Origin: Puniceibacterium sp. IMCC21224
GTDB lineage: Bacteria > Pseudomonadota > Alphaproteobacteria > Rhodobacterales > Rhodobacteraceae
Assembly (NCBI RefSeq): GCF_001038505.1
Contig: NZ_LDPY01000003.1
Coordinates: forward strand, 124,001-188,000
Direction of reading: 5' to 3'
DNA: 64,000 nt
The position numbers were made by a program, and so were the translations under genes. A model generated the notes under the pieces. It was not told where the DNA came from. It did no database searches and was given only the letters and a program-made list of their open reading frames with translations. How positions within the stretch are numbered: position 1 is the stretch's first letter; each line of letters starts with the position of its first letter. Positions 52,333-61,468 of the stretch are shown piece by piece.

Positions 52333-53902
52333 GATGCTGTTGAAAAACTCTGCGCTTGATCGGATCAAAAGCTTCTGATTCCATTGGATTATGGGGATCT
52401 GGAGGGTTTGCGATGCTTGGAAGGCAAAAGGTTCACGCCCGGTTGTTCTACGAGTTTGACCTTGAGACTCATATCCCGGCCGACCATCTTCTCCGGGGGA
52501 TTGATCGCTTTCTGGATCTGGATGGTCTGCACGACGATATGCGCGACTTTTACAGTCACACCGGCCGACCTTCGATCGACCCCGAACTCATGATCAGGAT
52601 GCTGGTTGTCGGCTATGTCATGGGGCTGCGGTCCGAGCGGCGCCTCTGCCAGGAGGTGCATCTCAACCTCGCCTACCGCTGGTTTTGCCGTTTGGGGCTC
52701 GAGGACAAGGTGCCGGATCATTCAACCTTCTCAAAGCTGAGACATGGCAAGTTCCGCGACAGCAACATCTTTCGCCATATCTTTGAACGGGTGGTCGCCC
52801 AGTGCATCTCCCGTGGCCTGGTCGGCGGCACTGGCTTCGCTGTCGATGCCAGTCTGATCAGCGCCGATGTCCAGACGCAGAGCTCCAGCCGTCAGGATAA
52901 GTGGGATGCGGCCTCCATCGATCCAGCAGAGGCCCCGAGAGCGGTGCGGGAATATCTCGATACGCTCGACGAAGAGGCTTTCGGAGCGGCGACGCCCGTA
53001 AAGCCAAAGTTCACGGCCCATGCCGATCCTGCCAGCCAGTGGACCGCAGCGCGCAAGGGACCTGCTTTCTTCGCTTATTCAGACAATTACCTGATCGATA
53101 CGGACTACGGGATCATCATGGATGTAGAAGCGACCCGATCAGTGCGGCAGGCCGAGGTGGGTTCTACCTTCACGATGCTCGACCGCACAGCAAAGCGTTT
53201 TAGCCTACGCCCAGACTGGCTGGTCGCCGATACAGCCTATGGATCCGAAGAGAGCCTGGTTGAGATCGCCCTGAAACGGCAGATCCTGCCCTTCATCCCA
53301 GTCATCGATAAAGGCGAACGCACGGACGGAACTTTGTCGCGTTCGGACTTCACCTGGGATGATGAGAATGACCGCTACATCTGCCCCGAAGGCCAGGATC
53401 TGCGGCACACCCGGAGGAATTATTCCGATCCGGGGCGTATCTCGACTGAGATGAAACCGCGCAGGTATCGGGCGGCGAAGGCGCACTGTCAGGCCTGCCC
53501 TTTGAAGGAAAAATGCTGCCCCAACAGCGACACCCGCAGCATCCAGCGCGGGAAGTATGAGGTGGTGCGTGATTTTGCCCGCAGCTGCACGGCCTCCGCA
53601 TTCAATGAGATCGCCCAGAAACGGCGCAAAAAAGTCGAGATGCTCTTCGCGCATCTGAAGCGCATCCTGGGCCTCAACCGTCTCAGGCTGAGGGGACCGT
53701 TGGGGGTGAAAGACGAGTTTACACTCGCCGCCACCGCCCAGAACCTCCGGAAACTGGCAAAGCTTTGCCCGATAACGGCCCCATCGGCACCGGTCGGCTA
53801 AGAAACCCGATCTCGCCGCTACTCAAAGTGATCAACTCTCACTGAAAACGCACAAAGTGCGGAGACCGGTCCGAAGTCGCAGATGAGTTTTTCAACAGCA
53901 TC
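52333..53902 (+). mobile_element. IS1182-family element, copy B
   Basis: 1570 bp, opposite in orientation to copy A. Ends GATGCTGTTGAAAAACTC; flanked by the 4-base repeat AGCC (52329-52332 and 53903-53906), different from copy A's AGTC, so the two inserted independently. Confidence 0.9.
52413..53801 (+). CDS. IS1182-family transposase, copy B
   Basis: 462 residues from the ATG at 52413. The predicted protein equals copy A's. Two copies this alike imply recent activity, or gene conversion between them. Confidence 0.94.
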   Translation: MLGRQKVHARLFYEFDLETHIPADHLLRGIDRFLDLDGLHDDMRDFYSHTGRPSIDPELMIRMLVVGYVMGLRSERRLCQEVHLNLAYRWFCRLGLEDKVPDHSTFSKLRHGKFRDSNIFRHIFERVVAQCISRGLVGGTGFAVDASLISADVQTQSSSRQDKWDAASIDPAEAPRAVREYLDTLDEEAFGAATPVKPKFTAHADPASQWTAARKGPAFFAYSDNYLIDTDYGIIMDVEATRSVRQAEVGSTFTMLDRTAKRFSLRPDWLVADTAYGSEESLVEIALKRQILPFIPVIDKGERTDGTLSRSDFTWDDENDRYICPEGQDLRHTRRNYSDPGRISTEMKPRRYRAAKAHCQACPLKEKCCPNSDTRSIQRGKYEVVRDFARSCTASAFNEIAQKRRKKVEMLFAHLKRILGLNRLRLRGPLGVKDEFTLAATAQNLRKLAKLCPITAPSAPVG

Positions 53903-53998
53903 AGCCCTTCTTGCTCCTTCGTCGAGATGCAGCGAATGTCAGCGCTAAAGAACAGTTCATTGTATGAGGTTCAATAGATACACCATGCGTGCTTCATA

Positions 53999-54922
53999 AT
54001 GGCCCAATTCAACCCTACACATTTCTGGCCACGCGAGGCTGGGCGCGGCACCTCCGTGACGCTGCCCGGCCAGCCACGCTCGCCTGTGGTCGATGTGGTT
54101 TGCATCAGCGAGGGCATGACCGTCGCGCGCAGCCGGTTTTCGCCGGATCAGGATCATAGCGACGATATCCAGCGACCACCCGGTCAGCTTCTGCTGGCAT
54201 TCAATCTGTCGGGTGAGATGACCATCAGGACGCCGGACGCAGAACACGTCATCTCGCGCGGGGCGGGATGGGCCATCAGGCCCGGAGAAGCTGCGTTTCG
54301 CCGGATCGTGCCCAAGGGCACCGGCTGCGCGAATATCGTTCTATCGCTGACATTGGCGACGCTTTCGGATCACCTCCGCTCGGCGCTGCAACGGGCATTT
54401 CCCCGGTCCGGTGTCTTTCGCCGTCTCGATCTGCCTGTTCCCGGACGGGCCGACTTTGCGACGTTGTTCGATGGGCTGGACACGCCCGCCGCCATGATCC
54501 GCAAGGAAGGGCAATGCCTTGCATTGATCGGCCATGCGCTGGAAGATCTGGACAAGGACGCGCCCAACGTTCGGGGCGGCCCCGATCCGAAACTGCTTGT
54601 CGCGCGGGCGCGCTCGATATTGGCCGAACGATTGGGCGAACGGATCGTCCTGTCCGATCTGGCCCGGAGCCTCGGCGTCAGTCATGTCACTTTGAACCGT
54701 GCGTTCCGGCTTGAGACCGGCCGTTCGGTATTCGAGCACCTGCGCGCCATGCGTCTCGAAAAGGCGGCGCATCTGATTGGCGAAACCGACCGCTCACTCA
54801 TCAAGATCGCTTTCGAATGCGGCTTTTCCAGCCCGTCCCACCTGAGCAAGGCCTGGCGCGACCTTAACGGTGCGAGCCCCAGAGAATGGCGAAAATCCCG
54901 GCAAAGCGGCCAGCTTTCTTAA
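53999..54922 (+). CDS. AraC-family regulator of the TonB/ABC operon
   Basis: 307 residues. N-terminal sensing domain (PPGQLLLAFNLSGEMTIRTP, IRPGEAAFRRIVPKG) and C-terminal double HTH: LARSLGVSHVTLNRAFRLETGRSVFEHLRAMRLEKAAHLIGETDRSLIKIAFECGFSSPSHLSKAWRDLNGASPREWR (~218-298). The layout is like siderophore-operon activators of the PchR type. Its stop is 76 bases from the TonB-receptor start on the same strand, so it probably activates that operon in response to the imported ligand. Confidence 0.9.
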   Translation: MAQFNPTHFWPREAGRGTSVTLPGQPRSPVVDVVCISEGMTVARSRFSPDQDHSDDIQRPPGQLLLAFNLSGEMTIRTPDAEHVISRGAGWAIRPGEAAFRRIVPKGTGCANIVLSLTLATLSDHLRSALQRAFPRSGVFRRLDLPVPGRADFATLFDGLDTPAAMIRKEGQCLALIGHALEDLDKDAPNVRGGPDPKLLVARARSILAERLGERIVLSDLARSLGVSHVTLNRAFRLETGRSVFEHLRAMRLEKAAHLIGETDRSLIKIAFECGFSSPSHLSKAWRDLNGASPREWRKSRQSGQLS

Positions 54923-54997
54923 AATACAAGAGTTTTTTGGTAAGATATAAGTTTTGCGCGACCAGGCGTGGCACATCGTGGAAAAAAGGATTCTGCG

Positions 54998-57061
54998 ATG
55001 CCCCGCTCCACCTGTTTGCCAATGGCAATCCTGCCCGCGTTTTGCGCCTTTCCGGCCCTCGCACAGGAAACGCCCTATGAACTGCCGCCCATCTTTGTGT
55101 CGGTTCATCATTGGGACGAGCTGGCCAGCCAGGCCGCGACCAGTGCCACGGTCCTGACGCCCCAAGACAGAGATGGTACTCCCAAACGCGATCTCCAAGC
55201 CATCACCGACCGCAGCGCAAACGTCGTATTCCAGCGCGCCAATTCCGGCGAGCGTCTGGTGGTGCGCGGCATCTCGGCCTTCGACAATGCGCTGGCCGAT
55301 CCTGTGGGGTATCGCGTCAACGGCGTGTCTCTGCCGCTGGGCACCCTGCAATTGCCACATTTCTTTGCCGCCGATCAGGTGACGCTGCTCAAAGGTCCGC
55401 AGGGCACCACCATCGGGCGCAACAGCGAGGCGGGATTGCTGAGCTACGACACGCTTGCACCGGGCAGCCTCGACGGCTGGCAGGCGGAAATCGGCGTGAA
55501 CGGATCGGATGTCGGTGCGTCGCCCCTGGGGGCGAATGGGTCGCTGCTCTACTCGGGCTGGCTGAACGACGATGTTGCGCTCACCTTCGGGGCCGAGGTG
55601 GCAGGCGATCAGGGTGTGATCACCGACCCGGCGACGGGTGCGGATGATGGCGGCAAGAGCGAGCGCCTCACGGCTGTTTTCGGCGTGCAATGGGCGCTTG
55701 AGAACGGGGCCAGCCTGCGGCTGACAAGCGTTGCCGAACATGAGGATCTGAACAAGGAACAGTTCCGCTATGTCAGCGGACCGCTGGCGACAGGGCGCTT
55801 TCAATCGAGCTACGGCGATCCTTCGTCGGAAACCCGCGACATGAGCGTGACCGCACTGGAATATTCTCAAAGCTTTGACGGGTTCGACCTGACCGCGATC
55901 ACCGGATTCACGACTTTCAACCGCGATTTCACCCTCGATTTCGACAGCTCGCGCCTGCCTCTGGGCGTGACCACGCTCGATCTTGAAGACCGGATGCTGT
56001 CGCAGGAAATCCGCCTGACCTCTCCTGAGGGGGCCGGTCCGCTCAAGTGGTCGGCAGGTGTGCATGTCTACCGACAGAAAACCGACGTGGCGTTCACCCT
56101 CGGCGCACTCTCCACCGACCGGCAGACCGAGATCACGCAAAGCGGGCTTGGGCTCTACGGGTTCGGCGAGTATGCGGTGAACGACCGGCTGAGGCTGGGC
56201 GCGGGGGTTCGCCTCGACTGGACCGAGAGCGATGCGACCCAGCAACTGACCACGATGGCAGGCAGCAGGCGCTATGAGGGCTCGCAAAGCGACCTGACAG
56301 TGCTGCCAAAGCTGACCGCCGCCTATGACGTGACACCCGACACCATCCTCTACGGAACGCTGGCGCGCGGATATCTGCCGGGGGGCTACAACTACGCCTT
56401 CGCCAGTGATGCGGGCAGCCTGACCTATGACCTGGAATACAGCTGGAGCTTCGAGACCGGCGTGAAGAAGGATTTTGCAAGCGGCGCGGCGTTGCGGCTG
56501 GCGGGGTTCTATACCCGGGTCGACGACAAGCAGATCGCCGAGACGATTCCGGGCGCCGCGCAGCGCATCTCGAACGCGGCCGAGGCGGAAACCTACGGGA
56601 TCGAGGCGGAAGCCAGCGCGCCTCTTGGACAAGGCTGGAGCGTTCGCGCGACGGCCGGTTGGCAGAAGGCCCGCGCGACATCCTTCGAGACGACGGTGTT
56701 CGATTCGGGAACGGGCGGGCTGCGTCCGGTGGATTACTCGGGCAATGCTCTTCCGCTGGCCCCCGAGACCACTTACGGGCTTGCGCTTTCCTACGACGGG
56801 CGGAATGGCTGGTCCGGTGAAATCGCCCTCAACGGCTCGGGAAACTATTACTTCGACCCCGGCAACACGATAGAGCAGGACGGCTATCATGCCGTGGATG
56901 TCAGCCTCAGCCGCCAGTTCGACAAGGGCAAGCTGACGGTTTGGGCAACCAACCTCTTCGATGAAGAGTATTACGCAAGCGCCGCAAATACCGTGCGCGG
57001 AACGGTGGTCGAGGATGGGGCAGCCCGGCGGTTCGGCGTCAACTATCGCATGGAGTGGTAG
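54998..57061 (+). CDS. TonB-dependent outer-membrane receptor
   Basis: 687 residues from the ATG at 54998, preceded by AAAAGGATTCTGCG. Signal peptide (MAILPAFCAFPALAQE). Plug domain: LQAITDRSANVVFQRANSGERLVVRGIS, then RVNGVSLPLG and VTLLKGPQGTTIGRNSEAGLLS. A 22-strand barrel follows, closing with NLFDEEYYASAANTVRGTVV and a C-terminal MEW aromatic end. Energised import of a large ligand such as a siderophore or metal complex. Heads a tight plus-strand operon. Confidence 0.92.
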   Translation: MPRSTCLPMAILPAFCAFPALAQETPYELPPIFVSVHHWDELASQAATSATVLTPQDRDGTPKRDLQAITDRSANVVFQRANSGERLVVRGISAFDNALADPVGYRVNGVSLPLGTLQLPHFFAADQVTLLKGPQGTTIGRNSEAGLLSYDTLAPGSLDGWQAEIGVNGSDVGASPLGANGSLLYSGWLNDDVALTFGAEVAGDQGVITDPATGADDGGKSERLTAVFGVQWALENGASLRLTSVAEHEDLNKEQFRYVSGPLATGRFQSSYGDPSSETRDMSVTALEYSQSFDGFDLTAITGFTTFNRDFTLDFDSSRLPLGVTTLDLEDRMLSQEIRLTSPEGAGPLKWSAGVHVYRQKTDVAFTLGALSTDRQTEITQSGLGLYGFGEYAVNDRLRLGAGVRLDWTESDATQQLTTMAGSRRYEGSQSDLTVLPKLTAAYDVTPDTILYGTLARGYLPGGYNYAFASDAGSLTYDLEYSWSFETGVKKDFASGAALRLAGFYTRVDDKQIAETIPGAAQRISNAAEAETYGIEAEASAPLGQGWSVRATAGWQKARATSFETTVFDSGTGGLRPVDYSGNALPLAPETTYGLALSYDGRNGWSGEIALNGSGNYYFDPGNTIEQDGYHAVDVSLSRQFDKGKLTVWATNLFDEEYYASAANTVRGTVVEDGAARRFGVNYRMEW

Positions 57062-57063
57062 GC

Positions 57064-58059
57064 ATGGCGCAATCCGAAGGGGCAGCACGGCTCTATGCCA
57101 CAATTGAAGGTCCAATCCGGTTCGCCCTGCTCGACTGGGCGCTTGAAACCGGTCTGTTCGACTTCTGCGCAGAAGGACGAACCGCAAAGGCCGTCGCAGA
57201 TGCCAGGGGCCTCGATGCAGGACAGGTCGCCCTCGTCCTGCGGGCACTGGTCGCAGCCCGGTTTCTGGAGCAGTCGGCAGGCGTGTTTCACACCGCCCCC
57301 GACATCCTGCCCTTCGTCGTAGCTGACGGTTCGCGCAACCTGCGGGAAAACCTGCGGGCGATGGCCGGAATGCGTCATGCCGGTCTGGACGACATCGCGG
57401 AACTCCTGCGCCCCGACCGCCCTGCACCCGAACGCCCGCTTTTCGATGCGACCCATTGGGATCGTGCGCATGGGTCGCTGAAGGCGTTTCACCGGGCGGT
57501 CGCCGCCGACGCGATGGAGCCCTGTCTGGTGGGCTTGCATGAATGGACGCGGGCGGCATCGCTTTTGGAGGTCGGCCCCGGCAGCGCCGTGCTGGCCCGC
57601 CGCCTTCTGGCACGGCGTCCCGAGCTGCACATCACGTTGCTAGATCTTCCGCCGGTTGCCGACCGCATCCGCGTGGACACTGCCGACCTGCCCGTCGAAG
57701 TCGTGGCAGGCAGCTACAACGACACATTGCCCGAGGGGCCATTCGATATCGTCTGGTGCTCCATGTCGCTCTATTTTCGCGACAACGGCCTGCAACGGCT
57801 GATCGAACGGCTTGCGGACGTTCTTAACCCAAATGGCGTCTTGGTCAGCTTTCACGAAGCGCTGCACGATGCCCGGACGGGGCCTCCCGAGCATGTCATC
57901 GGGCGGCTGATGCCCTCGCTGCGGCAAGGGGATGTGTCCTTCGCAGAAGGCGAGATCGCCGATGCGATGTCGGATGCCGGATTGGCAGACCTTGAAACGC
58001 AAACCGTGACGACGGCTTTCGGACGGTTCCGCCTCGACCTCGCGCGGAAAAGGAATTGA
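57064..58059 (+). CDS. SAM-dependent O-methyltransferase-like protein
   Basis: 331 residues from the ATG at 57064, two bases after the receptor stop. An N-terminal winged-helix dimerisation domain (RFALLDWALETGLFDFCAEGRTAKAVADARGLD) is followed by the class I methyltransferase core: LLEVGPGSAVLARRLLAR (motif I, ~164), ITLLDLPPVADRI (motif II), FDIVWCSMSLYFRDNG and NPNGVLVSFHE. This resembles plant/actinobacterial O-methyltransferases. An unusual partner for a TonB/ABC importer: it could modify the imported ligand. Confidence 0.85.
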   Translation: MAQSEGAARLYATIEGPIRFALLDWALETGLFDFCAEGRTAKAVADARGLDAGQVALVLRALVAARFLEQSAGVFHTAPDILPFVVADGSRNLRENLRAMAGMRHAGLDDIAELLRPDRPAPERPLFDATHWDRAHGSLKAFHRAVAADAMEPCLVGLHEWTRAASLLEVGPGSAVLARRLLARRPELHITLLDLPPVADRIRVDTADLPVEVVAGSYNDTLPEGPFDIVWCSMSLYFRDNGLQRLIERLADVLNPNGVLVSFHEALHDARTGPPEHVIGRLMPSLRQGDVSFAEGEIADAMSDAGLADLETQTVTTAFGRFRLDLARKRN

Positions 58060-58063
58060 TGTC

Positions 58064-58975
58064 ATGCGCCTTTTTGCCCTCCTTCTCATCATCGGCCTGC
58101 CAGCCCGTGCTGAGGAAATCGTCCTGTCCGGCCCTCCGACCTGGGAAACCGCTCCCCTGATCGCACTGGCCGAGGATCAGCCCTTGGAGGATCGCGGGAT
58201 CACGTTCACGTTTCGCCCGTGGACCAGCCAGGAGGATTTGCGCACGCGCCTGATGGATGAGGCATCGCTCGTGGCGGTGGCACCCAGCCTGACGGCGGCG
58301 CTCTGGGATGCGCGCGGGATCGATTTGCGGGTGTGGAGCGCCACCAGCTCGGAAGGGGCACTCTGGATCGTCGGACGCGGCCCGGCTTTGGAGAACCCGA
58401 GCGATCTTGCCGGGCGCAGCCTTGCCTTGCCGTTCAAGGGCAATCTGCCCGATCTGCTGATGCAGCGGCTTGCGTTAGATGCCCCGGATGCCTTCACGCC
58501 GACATATACGGGCAATTACATGGCAACGATGCAGCTGGTTCTGGTCGGTCGCGCGGAGATTGCCCTGCTGCCCGAGCCCTTGGCGAGCGTTCTCGTTGCG
58601 CAGGCGCCGGATATGGCCCGTCTTGCGGATGTCTGCGAGCTGTGGCGCGGGCAGACCGCGCTGGAGGCCTGTCCTCCCGGCGGCGCGGTTGTATCGAACA
58701 TCCCGGCGGACCGTCCCGATCTGCAAGCCGCCTATGAAGCGGCATTCGCACGGCTCGCGGCAGCTCCGCAACAGGCCGCGGCCCTGTTGGCCAGCGTCTT
58801 TCCCGATCTGCCGGACACGGGCGAAGGTTACGCGGACATGGCACCGCGAGCCCTGAGCCTACCTGAAAATCGCACGGCCCTTGCAGCATTCTATGCCGAG
58901 ATTTTCAGCATCGCGCCCGAGGCACTGGGCGGCGAATTGCCCAATGCCGCATTCTTCGATCCGGCCAGTGAATGA
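58064..58975 (+). CDS. Periplasmic substrate-binding protein of an ABC importer
   Basis: 303 residues. Signal peptide MRLFALLLIIGLPARAEE. NMT1/SsuA-like type II fold: PTWETAPLIALAEDQPLEDRGITFTF, DLAGRSLALPFKGNLPDLLMQRLAL and GRAEIALLPEPLASVL. AGGA lies before the ATG. The stop overlaps the permease start by four bases. Ligand unknown; family members bind sulfonates, nitrate, thiamine precursors and similar. Confidence 0.88.
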   Translation: MRLFALLLIIGLPARAEEIVLSGPPTWETAPLIALAEDQPLEDRGITFTFRPWTSQEDLRTRLMDEASLVAVAPSLTAALWDARGIDLRVWSATSSEGALWIVGRGPALENPSDLAGRSLALPFKGNLPDLLMQRLALDAPDAFTPTYTGNYMATMQLVLVGRAEIALLPEPLASVLVAQAPDMARLADVCELWRGQTALEACPPGGAVVSNIPADRPDLQAAYEAAFARLAAAPQQAAALLASVFPDLPDTGEGYADMAPRALSLPENRTALAAFYAEIFSIAPEALGGELPNAAFFDPASE

Positions 58976-59718
58976 CGGCCTGGAAACGGAACTTGCTTGC
59001 GTTTGCACTGGGCTGCGGTTTGCTCGTGGGCGCCTGGCAGATCGTCGCGTGGCAAACCCTGCCCGCGCTGCTGCCCGCGCCGATCACGGTCGCATCCGCG
59101 ACCGTGGCATTGCTGGCCGACCCCGCGTTCTGGAGCGGTGCGCTTGCCCCGAGCCTTTTGCGCATGGCGGGCGGTCTGTCATTGGCAATCGCCGTCGGCA
59201 TTCCGCTCGGGATCATCGGCCACCGCTCATGCCGCGTGGCTGCGTTCCTAGCTCCTTTGCGGCTTCTGCTCATGGGGATACCCGCGCCGATCCTGGTCAT
59301 TCTCTTCATACTCTGGACGCGTGGCGGCACGTGGACGGTGATCCTGAGCGTCGCCGCCTTGCTCATGCCCGTCTTTCAGGTCGCGGTTGCCGAAGGTTTG
59401 CGCGCCGTCGATCCGCAGATCGACGAAATGGCCCGCCTGTTCCGGGTGCCCCTGTCCAAGCGGGTACGCCACGTCATCTGGCCCGCATTCTGGACTGCCC
59501 TCGGTCCCGCCCTGCGGATCGGCGTGGCGAACGGGCTGCGCGTGACATTGCTGACCGAGCTGCTCAGCGGCGCGAACGGGCTCGGCGATGCCGTGCAGAC
59601 AGCGCAGACCTACCTGCAGACAGATCGCCTTTTCGCGCTGGTGCTGATTATCCTCGCCCTGGTAGCAGCATTCGACGCCGCATTGGCTCGCCTGCCGGGA
59701 ACGAGAGGTCGCGCATGA
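58972..59718 (+). CDS. ABC importer permease (SsuC/TauC type)
   Basis: 248 residues, six membrane helices. Binding-protein-dependent permease motif with the EAA-like loop: EMARLFRVPLSKRVRHVIWPAFWTALGPALRIGVANGLRVTLLTELLSGANGLG (~145-200). ATGA overlap with both neighbours. Confidence 0.9.
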   Translation: MTAWKRNLLAFALGCGLLVGAWQIVAWQTLPALLPAPITVASATVALLADPAFWSGALAPSLLRMAGGLSLAIAVGIPLGIIGHRSCRVAAFLAPLRLLLMGIPAPILVILFILWTRGGTWTVILSVAALLMPVFQVAVAEGLRAVDPQIDEMARLFRVPLSKRVRHVIWPAFWTALGPALRIGVANGLRVTLLTELLSGANGLGDAVQTAQTYLQTDRLFALVLIILALVAAFDAALARLPGTRGRA

Positions 59719-60308
59719 CCCTCTTCGAAGGCGCAAACATGACGTTGCGATATGACGCAGCGGGCGCGCCCGCATTCTCGGACCTGTCGCTGAACATCCG
59801 CAAGGGCGATTGCTTGTTCCTCTCCGGCCCGAGTGGCGCGGGCAAGACAAGCCTTCTGCGCGTGATCGCCGGCCTTGAAACGCCGGATGCCACGCGGTTG
59901 GTGCGCCGCTTCGAGCGGCCCGGTTTCGCCTTTGCAGAGCCGCGGCTGTTGCCAGACCTGACCGTGGCGCAGAACCTGTCCCTTGTCCGTTCGGACGGAG
60001 AGGACATCATGCCCGCCCTGTCGCAACTTGGACTTCGGGATATGGCTGACAGACCGGCCGCGACCCTGTCGAAAGGACAGGCACAGCGCGCTGCGCTCCT
60101 ACGCGCCCTGGGCATCGAGCCCGACATCCTGCTGCTGGACGAGGCCCTCGGCGGGCTCGATGCGGCCCGTTGGGAAGCGGCCCGCGATATGATCCGGAAA
60201 CAACATGAGAAAACCGGATTGGCCATCATCGAGGTCACGCATGATCCGGCGCGGCGACTGTTCCAAGGTCAATCCCTGTCGCTCGACAAAGCCAGGGAAA
60301 CGCAATGA
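59715..60308 (+). CDS. ABC importer ATPase
   Basis: 197 residues from the ATG at 59715, short for the family. Walker A GPSGAGKTS (~38-46), signature TLSKGQAQRAALLRAL (LSKGQ in place of LSGGQ), Walker B ILLLDEAL, H-loop EVTHDP. The Q-loop segment is compact (FAEPRLLPDLTVAQNL). Starts inside the permease stop and ends inside the next gene's start. Confidence 0.9.
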   Translation: MTLFEGANMTLRYDAAGAPAFSDLSLNIRKGDCLFLSGPSGAGKTSLLRVIAGLETPDATRLVRRFERPGFAFAEPRLLPDLTVAQNLSLVRSDGEDIMPALSQLGLRDMADRPAATLSKGQAQRAALLRALGIEPDILLLDEALGGLDAARWEAARDMIRKQHEKTGLAIIEVTHDPARRLFQGQSLSLDKARETQ

Positions 60309-61342
60309 CAGAACAGACGATCTGTATCCTCGGCGGTTACGGCGATGTCGGCCTGCGCGTTGCGCGCCTGCTGCACGCGCGCAGCGATGCCCGTATCCTC
60401 CTTGCCGGGCGCGATGGCACGAAGGCTACACGGGTCGCGCGGACCATAGGCCAGCGCTGCGAAGGCATGGCCCTCGACGTCAAGGCGACGGAAGCGGCCA
60501 CACGGTTGAAGGGCATGACACTTTGCATCAGCCTGACCGAGGCCACGCCGCCCGGCCTCGCCGCTACACTGATTGCCGAAGGCACGGGTTTCATCGACAG
60601 TTCGGCGTCGCCCGATTACGTGACCGCGCTGCGCAGCGCGATTGAGGCCGTGGCACGCCCGCAGGCCAGCGCCATTCTCGAAGCCGGTCTCGCGCCGGGC
60701 CTGACCAACGTCATGGCCGCAGGTCTGTGCCGCGATCATCCTGAAACGGCCCGCATCGACGTGCTGATCGAGATGGGCATGGGCGTGCATCACGGATTCG
60801 CCGCAACCGAATGGACCCTGCAATCGCTGGGGCGGACCTATCCGGTCAAGGTGGATGGCAAATGGCAGGACATCCGCACGGGCGCGCTGCGCCGAACCTT
60901 CGAGACCGATACGGGTACCGTCTCGGCCATCGGGTTCGCCTTCTGCGACCAGCAAGGCATCGCGCGCGATAATGCCTTGGACAGCGCGCGCACATATCTC
61001 GCGGTCGATCCGGGCTGGATGACGCGCGTTCTGGGCTGGCTGAGCCGTCCTGCACTCGCGAACATCATCCAGCGCCACGCCGCGACCCTCGCACGGTCGA
61101 TCCTACGAATGCCTAAGATGGGCGGAACCGATACGCACGTGGTCGTTGAAGCATACGACGCGCAAGGTAACTTGTTAGGCAGAAAATCTCTGACAGGCGG
61201 TCCGCAAGCAGACCTGACCGCAGGAATTCTTGCCACTGCCGCGTTGGCACTGGTTGAAGCGACCGAGGATCGCATCCCCGGTCTACTCCGGTTGACAGAC
61301 ATGCCAAGTGTTCAGGAGATTCTGATCCAACAGGCCGGATGA
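60305..61342 (+). CDS. Saccharopine-dehydrogenase-like NAD(P)-binding protein C
   Basis: 345 residues. Rossmann motif ICILGGYGDVGLRVARLLHA (~6-25) and LLAGRDGTKATRVARTIG; then GFIDSSASPDYVTAL and AGLAPGLTNVMAAGL. The last part (MPKMGGTDTHVVVEAYDAQG) is a substrate-domain sheet. Last gene of the operon, joined by ATGA overlap. Inferred to reduce or cleave an imine in the imported molecule, by analogy with opine and saccharopine enzymes; unproven. Third member of this superfamily in the window. Confidence 0.85.
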   Translation: MTEQTICILGGYGDVGLRVARLLHARSDARILLAGRDGTKATRVARTIGQRCEGMALDVKATEAATRLKGMTLCISLTEATPPGLAATLIAEGTGFIDSSASPDYVTALRSAIEAVARPQASAILEAGLAPGLTNVMAAGLCRDHPETARIDVLIEMGMGVHHGFAATEWTLQSLGRTYPVKVDGKWQDIRTGALRRTFETDTGTVSAIGFAFCDQQGIARDNALDSARTYLAVDPGWMTRVLGWLSRPALANIIQRHAATLARSILRMPKMGGTDTHVVVEAYDAQGNLLGRKSLTGGPQADLTAGILATAALALVEATEDRIPGLLRLTDMPSVQEILIQQAG

Positions 61343-61468
61343 CCCGCGGTAGCACCGGAGACGGGCAGGAAGCTATTTGTCAAAAGGCAAAATCTACCGT
61401 TTGTATCCCAAACCGAAAGCCGCCGTTCGTCGAAGGTCAGCTCTGTCCGCATAGCCGACCTCTGCCTG

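Noticed and set aside
46554..53902. IS1182 pair as a composite transposon
   Set aside because: Each copy has its own, different 4-base target duplication, and no shared duplication flanks the whole, so the unit did not move as one.
54794..57613. 939-codon open frame on the minus strand
   Set aside because: It is the mirror of the TonB receptor and methyltransferase genes. Its composition is low-complexity Arg/Gly/Ala and it shows no domain; the plus-strand genes carry clear motifs.
58881..60308. 475-codon frame fused to the ABC ATPase
   Set aside because: Only the part from 59715 resembles an ATPase; the upstream part is an out-of-frame reading of the permease gene.
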